Positions 8,365 through 17,376 of a stretch of DNA of 64,000 nucleotides are shown piece after piece; within the stretch, counting starts at the first letter, position 1, and the number at the start of each line of letters is the position of its first letter. Under the pieces are notes generated by a model. That model worked only from the letters and a program-made list of their open reading frames with translations, ran no database searches and was not told the origin of the DNA. The stretch spans positions 1,054,001 through 1,118,000 of the forward strand of contig NZ_JBDFMI010000006.1 of assembly GCF_047238185.1 (NCBI RefSeq), read 5' to 3'. The translations under genes were made by a program, and so were the position numbers. The DNA comes from Bacillus_AD sp047238185. Its GTDB lineage: Bacteria; Bacillota; Bacilli; Bacillales; DSM-1321.

Positions 8365-9851
8365 TTTTGCAACTCAGACAAATGCTGCGATTTATCGCTG
8401 ACTTCATCGACATGGGAAGCGATTTCCTGGAATGCGCCCGCTACTTGTTCGATCGCAATTGCGATTTCGGAAATGTTTTGATCATGGACGTGATAATTTT
8501 CTTCGATATCATTCATCGACTTGGTGATGGCGGTACCTTCTTCGGATAGGCTGTCGATTGTGGAAAGCATTTCCTGAAGGCGGTCGTTCATTTTTTGCTG
8601 CATGGAAATAAGCCGGTCGAAGCTGTTTAAGGAAGACTGGATTGTATCGATATTTGTATCCACAATCGAGTCTGTCTGCTCTAGTGATTGAGTCACCTGA
8701 TCCTTGGCATTGCCGATGTCATTCAATAGCTCCTGGATGTAACCGGAGGACTTGGATGATTGCTCCGCAAGTTTGCGCACCTCATCAGCCACTACTGCGA
8801 ACCCTTTGCCATGCTCGCCTGCGCGTGCAGCTTCAATCGCCGCATTTAGGGCAAGCAGGTTAGTCTGATTGGCAATCTCGATGATGGAGTGGAGAACGGT
8901 AGAGATATCATTGATTTTTTCATTGAGCATCCGGACAACAGTGTGCGACTGTGTAGATGCATGCTTCACCTCGCCGATATTGCTGACAGACTGGGAGAGC
9001 ATTTTTTTATTTTGCTGCGCCATGTGGACAACCTCATCCGTAAAGCTTTTAACATCAGCCGCATTGGCGGCCGTTTCATTCAATTTATCCACAATGCCAT
9101 TTACTTTTTGCTCAGTTCCCTGGATGACATGGTAAAAATCGCGGCTGTCATTGTGGACATGCTGGATGGAAGCATCGATTTGCTGTAAGGAAGAAGTGGA
9201 TTCACTTAGTTTATGATGAAAATCGACTACATTTTTATTTAAATGTGAAGATGCTTGCCCCACCTCTGATAATACCCCTTGTATTTGCCCTGTCAGCTGT
9301 TCGCTCTCATCCAGCATTTCACTTGAACGCTTGGAGCTGTCGAGAAGGAGGATGCTGACAAAGATAAATTGGAATCCATAATAGAAGGCAGTCAGGATAG
9401 AACGGTGCAGACTGCTTTCAATCACCAGTTTGTCCGCCATCCATAGATGGGTGAACTGGGAGAGGATCAGTAATGGCAAGGCAATGACAAACGCTTTTTT
9501 CATTAAGGTGAAGTCGGCATACATACCCGCTAGACCTAATGGAACAAGCCAGACAAACGGAACATTTACCCAGGAATCGGTATGCAGGATGAAAGCGAAA
9601 AGAAGCATGGAAATAATAGATAATAGTTTAAAATGCGTACGTTTTTTTGATGATTTGTAATACAGGACAGGAATTAAGAATAATAGAAATTGAATATTAT
9701 AAAGGGCGTTCATGACCGTCCAATGAGGCATCCCATATAGAACGACCTGAACAATATTATTAATGATCATCAGAATAAATGCCGCTAAAAAGACTCTGTA
9801 AACAATGACATTCACTTTTTGTTCATTCAGCGATTTGCGGGTAGTGGACAC
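8352..9851 (-). CDS. Methyl-accepting chemotaxis protein with multi-pass N-terminal sensor
   Basis: A 499-residue receptor. Residues about 15-170 form about six membrane helices (no large extracellular domain), followed by a long coiled coil without an obvious HAMP domain. The cytoplasmic signalling hairpin has the highly conserved tip EIANQTNLLALNAAIEAARA and GFAVVADEVRKLAEQS, which binds CheA/CheW. The ligand is unknown; the membrane-embedded sensor suggests response to membrane state or a hydrophobic or redox cue rather than a periplasmic ligand. GTG start, preceded by GGAGG at 8 nt. No other chemotaxis genes are nearby. Confidence 0.9.
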   Translation of the reverse strand: MSTTRKSLNEQKVNVIVYRVFLAAFILMIINNIVQVVLYGMPHWTVMNALYNIQFLLFLIPVLYYKSSKKRTHFKLLSIISMLLFAFILHTDSWVNVPFVWLVPLGLAGMYADFTLMKKAFVIALPLLILSQFTHLWMADKLVIESSLHRSILTAFYYGFQFIFVSILLLDSSKRSSEMLDESEQLTGQIQGVLSEVGQASSHLNKNVVDFHHKLSESTSSLQQIDASIQHVHNDSRDFYHVIQGTEQKVNGIVDKLNETAANAADVKSFTDEVVHMAQQNKKMLSQSVSNIGEVKHASTQSHTVVRMLNEKINDISTVLHSIIEIANQTNLLALNAAIEAARAGEHGKGFAVVADEVRKLAEQSSKSSGYIQELLNDIGNAKDQVTQSLEQTDSIVDTNIDTIQSSLNSFDRLISMQQKMNDRLQEMLSTIDSLSEEGTAITKSMNDIEENYHVHDQNISEIAIAIEQVAGAFQEIASHVDEVSDKSQHLSELQNQSA

Positions 9852-9983
9852 GGTATTTTCCTCCTATGTAAAGCCTGTGTATATACTCCTAGTTTAATAT
9901 ACATATATAGAAAAATCGACAATAAAATGGTAAAATCGTCAGTATTTAGTAAAAAAGCTATTTCGCGGCGGGGAGAGAGATGC

Positions 9984-11240
9984 ATGAATACGTGGAAGAG
10001 AAGATGGGTCATAGTCTTGGCAGCGGCGGTTATCTTGTTCGTTGGGGTTGCATGGGGCATACCTAAGTTGCTGGCTGTATGGTCAGCTCCAGAAAAAATA
10101 AGTAAGAATGAATTAAATACCCATTTCCTTACCACCTATGAACAATCCAGAAAACGGTTTTTGACGTATGAGAAAACATTAAAAAATACATATGAGCATA
10201 CCGAACAGCATGCATACAGCATCCATAAAGAAAAATTAACAATCGATACCGTATCTGCAGATGCGAATAAGAAAAAGGAAAATTTGCTGGTCATTACAAC
10301 AGGTATGCATGGAATCGAAGGATATGTAGGGACTGCTATGCTGGATGTTTTCCAGAATCAGATGCTGTCAAGTCTGGATCCTGATACAACTGGGCTGCTA
10401 TATGTCCATGCAAGTAATCCGTGGGGAATGAAGCACGATAGAAGATACAACGAAAATAATGTCGATTTAAACCGTAACTTTGTTTATGAATGGAAAAGCT
10501 TTAACTTGGCAAGCAACAAGAAATATTCAGACCTGGATCGTTTCTTTGAAAAGAAAACGCCTGTTGGAAATAGTACGATCCATGAATTGGGCTTTGCGGG
10601 CAGTCTTGTGAAGGAAGTAATCCGCTCCGGAACCGGGAAGATTGAGGAAGCTCTCCTGACCGGCCAATACAATCATCCTAAAGGCGTCTATTACGGCGGA
10701 AGCGGGGATGAGGAATCCACAAAGATAGTAAAACAACTTTATAAAAACGTCTTGGGGAGCCCTTACAAAAATATTATTCATGTCGATCTCCATACAGGTT
10801 ATGGCCCAAGGGATCAAATGAGCATTTTTTCAAGTATAAATGAAACGATGACGCAAAAAGAAGCGGAAAAAGCTTTTCATTATCCATTAGTCCTGACTCC
10901 GGAATCAGATGATTTTTATATGACGAATGGCGATAATACAGAATACTTCTATAAGCTCCAGAAGGAAAAGTATCCTGATAAGAATTTCTATACCACCACT
11001 TTCGAATTCGGTACACTGGGTGAAGACCTCTTGGGCTCTTTGAAGTCCCTAAGGAATACGATCGATGAAAACAGATTATATTGGAATGGGGAGAAAAGCG
11101 GCTTGACTGCTGAAAAAATCCGCAACCGTTATCAAGAGATGTTTTATCCCTCTGAGCAGGAATGGCGTGAAAAAGCGATTAAGGATTTTAAGCAGGGAAT
11201 GGAAGGAGTACTTGCCCATCAAGGATTTTTGGATAAATAA
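9984..11240 (+). CDS. DUF2817 / M14-like zinc carboxypeptidase family protein, membrane anchored
   Basis: A 418-residue protein with an uncleaved N-terminal anchor (about 8-30). The catalytic region resembles M14-type peptidases or deacylases: HGIEG (His109, Glu112) as the zinc ligands, an Arg/Asn-type patch VDLNRNF (160-166), HVDLHTGYG as the third ligand, and TTFEFGT near the C-terminus. It probably acts outside the membrane on peptides or amides; the substrate is unknown. I start at ATG 9984 (GGGGAGAGAG upstream) rather than at an in-frame codon 55 residues earlier, which lacks a ribosome binding site and overlaps the opposite gene. Confidence 0.8.
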   Translation: MNTWKRRWVIVLAAAVILFVGVAWGIPKLLAVWSAPEKISKNELNTHFLTTYEQSRKRFLTYEKTLKNTYEHTEQHAYSIHKEKLTIDTVSADANKKKENLLVITTGMHGIEGYVGTAMLDVFQNQMLSSLDPDTTGLLYVHASNPWGMKHDRRYNENNVDLNRNFVYEWKSFNLASNKKYSDLDRFFEKKTPVGNSTIHELGFAGSLVKEVIRSGTGKIEEALLTGQYNHPKGVYYGGSGDEESTKIVKQLYKNVLGSPYKNIIHVDLHTGYGPRDQMSIFSSINETMTQKEAEKAFHYPLVLTPESDDFYMTNGDNTEYFYKLQKEKYPDKNFYTTTFEFGTLGEDLLGSLKSLRNTIDENRLYWNGEKSGLTAEKIRNRYQEMFYPSEQEWREKAIKDFKQGMEGVLAHQGFLDK

Positions 11241-11250
11241 ATAATAAAAG

Positions 11251-11278
11251 CAGAAGCGGGAAAGTACCTTCTGCTTGT
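11251..11278 (+). terminator. Intrinsic terminator
   Basis: GCAGAAG / CTTCTGC hairpin followed by a T-rich tract, just after the peptidase stop codon. Confidence 0.65.
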
Positions 11279-11360
11279 CTTTATTAGAAAAAAATGAAGC
11301 CGATAGCTTTCCATTTCGTGAAAAATGGGATATAATGGTAGAAAATTACATACGAACGAA

Positions 11361-11452
11361 CCACAAGGGGAGCTTTAAGCTGAGAGTGGAAGGATTTGAT
11401 GTCCTTTCTGACCCTTTGAACCTGTTAGTTAGCACTAGCGTAGGGATGTGGA
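11361..11452 (+). ncRNA. TPP riboswitch (THI box)
   Basis: The conserved thi-box elements occur in order: AAGGGGAGC, CTGAGAG, TGACCCTTTGAACCTG, CTAGCGTAGGGATGTGG. The closing helix pairs CCAC at 11361 with GTGG at 11449-11452. It precedes a thiamine transporter gene, so thiamine pyrophosphate is expected to turn the gene off. Confidence 0.95.
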
Positions 11453-11494
11453 TAATGAATGGCAGCTGCATTCATTTTTTCTGTCTGAAAAGTT

Positions 11495-11531
11495 CTCCTT
11501 GGGGCTCGTCTATAAAAAGGGGGCTTTTTTT
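11495..11531 (+). promoter_or_regulatory. Expression platform of the TPP riboswitch
   Basis: CTCCTT (11495-11500) pairs with AAGGGG (11517-11522), followed by GC and T7 directly before the thiT ATG. The same AAGGGGG is the Shine-Dalgarno of thiT. The hairpin could therefore act as a terminator, a ribosome-binding-site blocker, or both. Confidence 0.6.
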
Positions 11532-12131
11532 ATGAAGAAAATGGGTTTATTCGTTATGATTGAAGCAGCTTTCCTGGCAGCGTTCGCACTGATTCTTGAT
11601 TTGGTTCCTTCCATCAAGATCACTAGTTTTGTCTCCATCTCGTTTGCTATGGTGCCGATTTTTATCATATCGCTCCGTTGGGGAGTCAAAGCAGGGATGC
11701 TGTCCGGTTTTCTATGGGGATTGCTGCAGGTTGCAGTAGGAGACGTGTATATTTTGACTCCAGTCCAATTTATGATTGAATATTTCCTTGCATTCGCTTG
11801 TATTGGCTTTGCGGGAATCTTTAAAAGGGCTGTTAGCCAAGCCTTAACCAATGGAAAAACGAAAAAAGCGGTTATGTTCATGGGCGCTGCTGTTATCGTA
11901 GGGAGTGCAGCTCGCTATTTTTGGCATTTCATTGCAGGAATCATATTTTGGGGCAAATACGCTCCGAAAGGCATGTCCCCTGTTATTTACTCCTTGATTG
12001 TAAATGGGGGAACAATGATCGGCAGTGCAATCCTCTGCGGAATAATCCTTGCTGTTTTAACTGGAGCATCTTCAAGGATCCTATTGACGAAGACAGTCCG
12101 CAGATCATCTGCGGTTCCACTTTCAAAATAA
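11532..12131 (+). CDS. thiT: Thiamine transporter ThiT (ECF S-component)
   Basis: A 199-residue protein with about six membrane helices. It is the substrate-binding component that joins the shared ECF energising module (EcfAA'T, not in this window) to import thiamine. Family features include LVPSIKITSFVSISFAMVPIF, RWGVKAGMLSGFLWGLLQ and the conserved aromatic/acidic region ARYFWHFIAGIIFWG. The start at ATG 11532 is set by AAGGGGG 8 nt upstream; an earlier in-frame ATG at 11448 would lie inside the riboswitch. The TPP riboswitch upstream confirms the assignment. Confidence 0.93.
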   Translation: MKKMGLFVMIEAAFLAAFALILDLVPSIKITSFVSISFAMVPIFIISLRWGVKAGMLSGFLWGLLQVAVGDVYILTPVQFMIEYFLAFACIGFAGIFKRAVSQALTNGKTKKAVMFMGAAVIVGSAARYFWHFIAGIIFWGKYAPKGMSPVIYSLIVNGGTMIGSAILCGIILAVLTGASSRILLTKTVRRSSAVPLSK

Positions 12132-12135
12132 ACGA

Positions 12136-12164
12136 AAACCGGGGATGCGTGCATTCCCGGTTTA
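12136..12164. terminator. Bidirectional terminator
   Basis: AAACCGGG-GATGC / GCAT-TCCCGGTTT stem between convergent thiT and the osmC-like gene. Confidence 0.8.
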
Positions 12165-12171
12165 TTTCAAG

Positions 12172-12627
12172 TCATAGGCTGCTTGCCTTCGATACGTCCG
12201 GCAGTTGCTCGACCTCGACATTTCCTTTGATGGCGCGGCTGATCATACAGGAGGCCTCCGCTTTGGCAGCAAGCTTCAAGGCAAGTTCCTCATCTTGAAT
12301 GGTTGCATCGTGACGCAGCACGATATGGGGTCGATGAATGATTTTCTTGTATGTAATAACACCCTTTGTGACATCCACAATTCCTTCAGAATCCATTGTT
12401 AAAGCCACTTTATCAAGCTTGCTCCGCTCCATCATAGCCGCCAGTGTAATAATGTAGCAAGTAGCGGCTGCGCCAAGAAGCATTTCATCTGGATTGGTGC
12501 CTATTCCCGGACCTTCCATCTCCGGCGGTATCGACACTTTTGTTTTCAGGTTTCCCGCTGCTATATCGCCAACATCATTCCGCAAACCGGGCCAATTGGC
12601 TTTTAAATGAAAAATATGTTCGGCCAT
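12172..12627 (-). CDS. OsmC/Ohr-family protein (peroxiredoxin-like)
   Basis: A 151-residue cytosolic protein. The OsmC/Ohr fold is recognised by NPDEMLLGAAATCYIITLAAM with the first redox cysteine, and KAEASCMISRAIKGN with the second. Such proteins reduce organic hydroperoxides with a Cys pair fed by lipoyl or thiol donors. It looks closer to the general OsmC branch than to Ohr. The start at 12627 follows AGGAGGATTTTATT. No OhrR-type regulator is adjacent. Confidence 0.85.
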   Translation of the reverse strand: MAEHIFHLKANWPGLRNDVGDIAAGNLKTKVSIPPEMEGPGIGTNPDEMLLGAAATCYIITLAAMMERSKLDKVALTMDSEGIVDVTKGVITYKKIIHRPHIVLRHDATIQDEELALKLAAKAEASCMISRAIKGNVEVEQLPDVSKASSL

Positions 12628-12763
12628 AATAAAATCCTCCTCCTTTCTATCCAGTGTAAGGCAGACAGACTGGGAGTTCAAAAATTTGGTATAGTACATG
12701 CAGAAGGATATCAGGATAAGAAAGGCGTATTAGATCCATAACGCTAAGAAAGGAGGGAGAATA

Positions 12764-13120
12764 ATGTCCATTGTCCAATCTAAAATAGGGGCGGTATTCA
12801 TAGCAGTCAGCGATATTATGAAAGCAAGGGAATGGTATTGCTCATTGTTAGGGTTAGTTCCGGAATATGACATTGTGGCAGGGCATCTTTGCTGTATTCC
12901 TATGGATAATAACGGGATGAATATTGTACTGGATAGTAAAATTTTTTCAGAGAATGCGTATGCAAGGACTCCTATTTTTCATTTTAATACGGATGATATC
13001 ACTGGGGCGTATCAGGATCTAAAGGGCAAGGGAGTTGAAATTGCAACGGAAATTCAAGACGGCCATTGGTTCAATATTATAGACCCGGATGGAAACAGGC
13101 TGATGATTTGTGAATGTTGA
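12764..13120 (+). CDS. VOC-superfamily (glyoxalase/dioxygenase-like) protein
   Basis: A 118-residue single-domain protein with the vicinal-oxygen-chelate pattern: IGAVFIAVSDIMKAREWYCSLLGLVP at the N-terminus and HWFNIIDPDGNRLMICEC at the C-terminus, where the acidic metal ligand and the DPDGN turn are expected. Substrate unknown; members range from fosfomycin or bleomycin resistance to lyases. Strong ribosome binding site AAAGGAGGG. Single-gene unit by context. Confidence 0.82.
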   Translation: MSIVQSKIGAVFIAVSDIMKAREWYCSLLGLVPEYDIVAGHLCCIPMDNNGMNIVLDSKIFSENAYARTPIFHFNTDDITGAYQDLKGKGVEIATEIQDGHWFNIIDPDGNRLMICEC

Positions 13121-13225
13121 CGGTTGCTTTACCTATATGTCCCCCTAAAACAAAGCCCTTTACTTGGTAATAAAGCGCTTACAGGTATACGATAGAGGAA
13201 GAAAAGAAAAAAGGGGATTTGTCAG

Positions 13226-14422
13226 GTGGGACATATTGAACAAGGAGATCCATATTTCAGAAAAACACTTTTGGCTTTATTCCTCGGCAGTTTTGTCACC
13301 TTTGCCGACTTATACAGTACACAACCTGTTATCCCGCTCATTGCAGAGCAATTCGGAACAACACCGGCGGGAGCCAGCTTGTCACTCTCTTTCTCGACAG
13401 GAACGATGGCGATTATGCTGGTCATTGTATCATTATTGACCCAGGGCATTAATAGGAAAAAAGTAATGGGCATATCATTAACATTATCCGCCCTTTTATC
13501 CGTTGCTGTTTTGTTCGTCCATTCGATGCCGCAGCTATTGGCGATCCGAGCTCTTCAAGGAGCGGCGCTGGCAGGCTTTCCATCCATAGCGATGGCGTAT
13601 ATAACGGAAGAGTTCAAGCCGATGAGCCTCGGTTATGTAATGGGGATCTATGTAAGCGGGAGTTCCATTGGAGGTTTGGCCGGCCGTCTGATTATCGGGA
13701 CATTATCCGACTTCATATCATGGACAGCGGCCATTTCGACTCTTGGTTTGTTATCGTTGCTGATTTCATTGTTGTTTTGGAAGATGCTTCCGATGTCCAC
13801 GCGGCCTAAGGAAAGCAACCTTTCTTTTAAAAGAACAATGCAATCATTGAAAAATAATAGTACCAAGCCGCAGCTGCTTCTTCTGTATGGCATGGGTTTC
13901 TTGCTGATGGGATCTTTTGTATCCGTCTATAACTATATTGGCATACCATTGATGAAGGCACCATACCATTTATCACAGGTGGTCATCTCATTCATCTTCA
14001 TTGTTTACCTTGTGGGGACATTCAGTTCAACCTGGATGGGGAAAATGGCCGATCGCCATCAACGGAAGCTTGTCTTATTATCCGGTGTGGTGATGATGCT
14101 CATAGGTGTACTACTTACACTGACTGTACCCCTTGTTTTGAAAATCGTCGGCCTTGTTATATTCACATTCGGTTTTTTCGGCGCCCATTCGATTGCGTCT
14201 GGCTGGGTCGGCTTGCTTGCCGAGCAGAGTGAAAAGGCTCAGGCCTCTTCGCTGTATTTACTGTTTTATTATGCGGGATCAAGTATAATTGGTGCGCTTG
14301 GCGGCGTTTTCCTGCACAGGAACGGTTGGAGCGGCGAGGTCATGATGGTAACAGCTCTTTTAGTTGTCGGAGTGGTTTTTACTCTGTTTAATAAGGCAGA
14401 AAAAAAGCCGATTAGGGCATAA
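13226..14422 (+). CDS. MFS transporter (YnfM-like)
   Basis: A 398-residue, 12-helix major facilitator. The N-terminal half starts LYSTQPVIPLIAEQFG, a motif seen in the YnfM/YbcL-type drug-arabinose family. It continues with SLLTQGINRKKVMGISL (degenerate motif A), and MGKMADRHQRKLVLLSG occupies the loop between helices 8 and 9. Probably a proton-coupled exporter; the substrate is not predictable. GTG start at 13226 with AAAGGGGA about 10 nt before it. Confidence 0.85.
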   Translation: MGHIEQGDPYFRKTLLALFLGSFVTFADLYSTQPVIPLIAEQFGTTPAGASLSLSFSTGTMAIMLVIVSLLTQGINRKKVMGISLTLSALLSVAVLFVHSMPQLLAIRALQGAALAGFPSIAMAYITEEFKPMSLGYVMGIYVSGSSIGGLAGRLIIGTLSDFISWTAAISTLGLLSLLISLLFWKMLPMSTRPKESNLSFKRTMQSLKNNSTKPQLLLLYGMGFLLMGSFVSVYNYIGIPLMKAPYHLSQVVISFIFIVYLVGTFSSTWMGKMADRHQRKLVLLSGVVMMLIGVLLTLTVPLVLKIVGLVIFTFGFFGAHSIASGWVGLLAEQSEKAQASSLYLLFYYAGSSIIGALGGVFLHRNGWSGEVMMVTALLVVGVVFTLFNKAEKKPIRA

Positions 14423-14469
14423 TCGATAGAATTAGATTATAATTGATTTACTGAAAATTCTTATTGAAA

Positions 14470-14515
14470 TAAGGTCTGCTATGGTACATGCAATCTAAGG
14501 CAGACCTTGTTCTTA
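14470..14515 (+). terminator. Terminator of the MFS gene
   Basis: AAGGTCTGC (14471-14479) pairs with GCAGACCTT (14500-14508) and is followed by TGTTCTT. The loop is long, so the call is moderate. Confidence 0.6.
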
Positions 14516-14555
14516 GCTATCATTTAATGTGTCATCGTATGGTCCAATTCAGAAA

Positions 14556-14580
14556 AAAAAGCAACGGTTATCGTTGCTTT
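14556..14580 (-). terminator. Terminator of the GH16 gene
   Basis: AAAGCAACG / CGTTGCTTT hairpin followed on the minus strand by T8, 19 bp past the stop of the minus-strand glucanase-like gene. Confidence 0.85.
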
Positions 14581-14598
14581 ACGTAGATTTATTATTAG

Positions 14599-15438
14599 TT
14601 ATTGTAATTCTGTCATTACCTTTAGGTCTTGAATTTCAAAGAGAAGAGGGAATTCCGTGTTTTCATCGGGAGCCCCTATCCATCCTCCGCCCCCAATCGC
14701 CAAATTAATAATGAGATACATAGGTTCATTAGGGATTCCTTCTGTAGAGGTATATTGATGGACCCCATCTACAAACCATTTAATTTCATCTTTATTCCAT
14801 TCTATTGCATATGTGTGAAATTCATCAAGATTATCTATTTGAAGAAGTTTAAAGGATCTCTTATTCTTTTTGTTTTCTTCCCAATGATTCACATAGTAAA
14901 CAATGTTTTTTTCAATGCCGACAGCTTCAAATATATCAATTTCCGGTAATGATTTTTCTTCACTAGGAAGCATCCAGATAGCTGGGAAGGAACCATTTCC
15001 TCCATTTGTACGTGCTACAATTTCGATTCTCCCGTATTTCATTTCAAATTTATTTTGAGTAGTGATTTTTCCTGAGGTGAATTTGTGCTTCTTATAGTCC
15101 TCTCTTTTCCCCGTTAACAATAAGCTGCCATCTTGGATTGTCACATTCTCTTTTCTGTAATATTGTTGTTCTTTATTATAGTTATTTCCTCGTTTTTCGA
15201 TATTCCATTTTCTTTTATCGAAAGTATCGAATGTTTCATGCCATTGCAATACCCACTTTCCATCAATGATAGTTGGTGGTGGTGGGGAGGATGTTTCTTT
15301 TTTTTCTTCTGTAACTGAACTTGTTTTATTGCTTTTTTCACTCTCTAATTCTTTCTTAGATGACTTTAAATGTTGCCAATATACAAAAGCAGAAGCCAGA
15401 AGAACACAAATCAAAATAATAAAAAGCCCTTTTTTCAT
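14599..15438 (-). CDS. Membrane-anchored glycoside hydrolase family 16 protein
   Basis: A 279-residue protein: an N-terminal membrane segment (about 4-22), a Lys/Ser/Glu-rich linker ending in a PPPP stretch (to about 55), then a GH16 jelly-roll domain. The catalytic signature EIDIFE (Glu166, Asp168, Glu171) is the beta-bulge form typical of laminarinases and beta-1,3(4)-glucanases. GRIEIVARTNGGNGSFPAIWML and a C-terminal LIINLAIGGGGWIG also fit. It should hydrolyse or remodel beta-glucans at the cell surface. It is tandem with a second GH16-like gene upstream, separated by a terminator, so probably a separate unit. Confidence 0.88.
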   Translation of the reverse strand: MKKGLFIILICVLLASAFVYWQHLKSSKKELESEKSNKTSSVTEEKKETSSPPPPTIIDGKWVLQWHETFDTFDKRKWNIEKRGNNYNKEQQYYRKENVTIQDGSLLLTGKREDYKKHKFTSGKITTQNKFEMKYGRIEIVARTNGGNGSFPAIWMLPSEEKSLPEIDIFEAVGIEKNIVYYVNHWEENKKNKRSFKLLQIDNLDEFHTYAIEWNKDEIKWFVDGVHQYTSTEGIPNEPMYLIINLAIGGGGWIGAPDENTEFPLLFEIQDLKVMTELQ

Positions 15439-15698
15439 TTTTTCCCGCCTTACAACTAGATTTTTTTAATTAAACAAATATTTGTTTCTTTAATCACAAT
15501 AAATATTAGAATGCTATTTATAAGAAATACTCAACGATAAATTATATCAGTATATTAAGTTGTGTGTAATAAGAATAGATAATTATGCATTTTTATTATT
15601 TTTCTGGAAAATAAGTCATTGTTATAAAAGGGAAATCTTAATTGGAGGTTAAAAATGGTCTTTGGTTGGATTTGAGTTCTTTTTGAATTGGAGATTAT
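15439..15698. other. Promoter-containing spacer
   Basis: AT-rich spacer upstream of the minus-strand GH16 gene. A plus-strand GGAGG plus ATG at 15655 opens only a six-codon frame, with no evident function. Confidence 0.4.
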
Positions 15699-15733
15699 AA
15701 CAAGAAGCATCCGTTAATCGGATGCTTCTTGTT
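15699..15733 (-). terminator. Terminator of the GH16-SPOR gene
   Basis: A 15-bp perfect inverted repeat (15699-15713 / 15719-15733) with a CATCCG core and 5-nt loop, 30 bp past the stop codon at 15763. Confidence 0.85.
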
Positions 15734-15762
15734 TGAGCGTCATTTCCTGATGCTGAAGTTAT

Positions 15763-17028
15763 TTAGTTGCCTTTATTGCAATAGACAAGCCATTTTAATT
15801 CATTTTCTAATAGCTTTTTTATTCGCTTTGCTTCCGCTTCTTGTAAATTCTCTAATTTTATGCGATATATTGTTTCAGTGCCGGTCTGACTATAAGTGAA
15901 CACCCAGTTAAATTTAGCTTTTAACGATCTGGTTTTTTCTTCGGTAATTTTTTGACTGCTATATGTTTGGTCAAGGACGATTCGATAGTTCTTTCCTATT
16001 TTAGCGTCTATTTCTACCAGCCTGCCGGTTAATCCTGCTTCTTTTTTCAATTTTAGAAGGGCTTTTTTTGCAGAATCATAGCTTGGGAAAGACCCAGTCT
16101 GTAATCTGTAAACCATTTTTCCTGGTTCTTCTACATGTGATGCCGTTAATCCAGTCAAAGCTTCAAACTTCTGTTTAGCATTTTCAATTGAATTTTTGCC
16201 AGTGAACGTCCCGGTGGATAAAGTGTATTTTTCTGTTTTTGAACTATCTCCATCAATTGTCTCTGACTGATTATAGGGAGTAAAAATAAAATTAGAAATA
16301 ATGATCTCTGTTTCTAAGCCATTTTGGGGTGCTTTACCATTAGCTAGCCAAAGATTCATATGTATTTTAGCCATACCTTCATCAGGCACTTTTTCATTAG
16401 TATATGTCCACTTTTTCCAAATGAAATCCTTATGAGGAATATTAATATAATGTCCGCCTAAGGATTCGAAATTTATTTTTTGTGGCTGCCAGTCAAAACT
16501 ATGGGTTGACCAAGAACCATCTGGCATAGCCACATTGAATTCTTTAAAACTTCTTAATGAATCTTTCTCCCAGATCGTATATTGTGTATTGGGGGAATTA
16601 TCGTGTCCCCATTTGGCAAATTCAATATCAATTTCCCTATTCCCCTTAAGATGGGCATCGGATGATTCCATATCGTATGTAAATAAGCCCAAAACAACAT
16701 TAGAGTCTAGGTTATCTAACTTAGAATCAATAAAGAATGTATATTTACCATAGCCCAATACATTTTTATTAATTACTTCCGCTCCTTGCCATTTTCCATT
16801 TCGATAGGTTAATTTCATATGCAGCTGGCCGGAAGAATCAACCCATACGTTTGAAGCACTATCACTGAAATAGTTAGGTCCTGGCCCCTCTAAAGAGATA
16901 TTATTTCTGACTTCCCAATCATGATCGGCAAAACGTATTTGTCTTTCATAAGCTCCTACTTTAATTTCGCTAAAAATTAAGCTTGTAAACAATAGACCCA
17001 TACATACCCCAATCTTTTTTAAATTCAT
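15763..17028 (-). CDS. Secreted GH16-like glycanase with C-terminal SPOR repeats
   Basis: A 421-residue protein with a signal peptide (about 1-27, ending near VGA). The central domain carries EIDIE (Glu132, Asp134, Glu136), the GH16 ExDxE catalytic signature, within GNREIDIEFAKWG. The C-terminal part (about 265-420) contains SPOR-type repeats: KYTLSTGTFTGKNSIENAKQ, VYRLQTGSFPSYDSAKKAL and a third, more degenerate copy. SPOR domains bind denuded peptidoglycan glycans, so this enzyme is probably localised to the septum or spore cortex. I start at ATG 17028 (GGAG 8 nt upstream) rather than a GTG three codons earlier. AT-rich, like the other GH16 gene. Confidence 0.82.
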   Translation of the reverse strand: MNLKKIGVCMGLLFTSLIFSEIKVGAYERQIRFADHDWEVRNNISLEGPGPNYFSDSASNVWVDSSGQLHMKLTYRNGKWQGAEVINKNVLGYGKYTFFIDSKLDNLDSNVVLGLFTYDMESSDAHLKGNREIDIEFAKWGHDNSPNTQYTIWEKDSLRSFKEFNVAMPDGSWSTHSFDWQPQKINFESLGGHYINIPHKDFIWKKWTYTNEKVPDEGMAKIHMNLWLANGKAPQNGLETEIIISNFIFTPYNQSETIDGDSSKTEKYTLSTGTFTGKNSIENAKQKFEALTGLTASHVEEPGKMVYRLQTGSFPSYDSAKKALLKLKKEAGLTGRLVEIDAKIGKNYRIVLDQTYSSQKITEEKTRSLKAKFNWVFTYSQTGTETIYRIKLENLQEAEAKRIKKLLENELKWLVYCNKGN

Positions 17029-17376
17029 AGTATACACTCCTATTGTATTTGAAACAATTCATTTTTAAAAGTCGAGAAATTAGTTGTATAAATTATATTA
17101 ATATACCTAATTTTAGTTTAATTTATTTTTTTGCTATTATCAATAAGATTCAAAATACTTTATTTGGTTTACTCTATCGAGAAATGATTAAAATAACGTT
17201 CGATATCGATTTCTATAGTGAAGGAAAATACGTTTAGTTGTCGAAATAGAATTAAAGAGGCATTAGAAGGGCATTAAGATAATTAGATAACGTAATGGAG
17301 GTTAGTCGATTGCTGCTCTATTATTGATACTTTCTATATCGCATACTCCCAAAAATAAATACAGGGGTTGATATAG
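17029..17376. other. AT-rich spacer
   Basis: Very AT-rich region between divergent genes. It should hold both promoters; I could not assign them confidently and see no supported coding region. Confidence 0.4.

Noticed and set aside
11275..11535. A frame spanning the TPP riboswitch
   Set aside because: Coincides with the conserved riboswitch; no ribosome binding site.
15655..15675. GGAGG plus ATG opening a frame
   Set aside because: Only six codons before a stop; no evidence of function.
17043..17237. A plus-strand 64-codon frame
   Set aside because: AT-rich spacer, no ribosome binding site, no conserved features.
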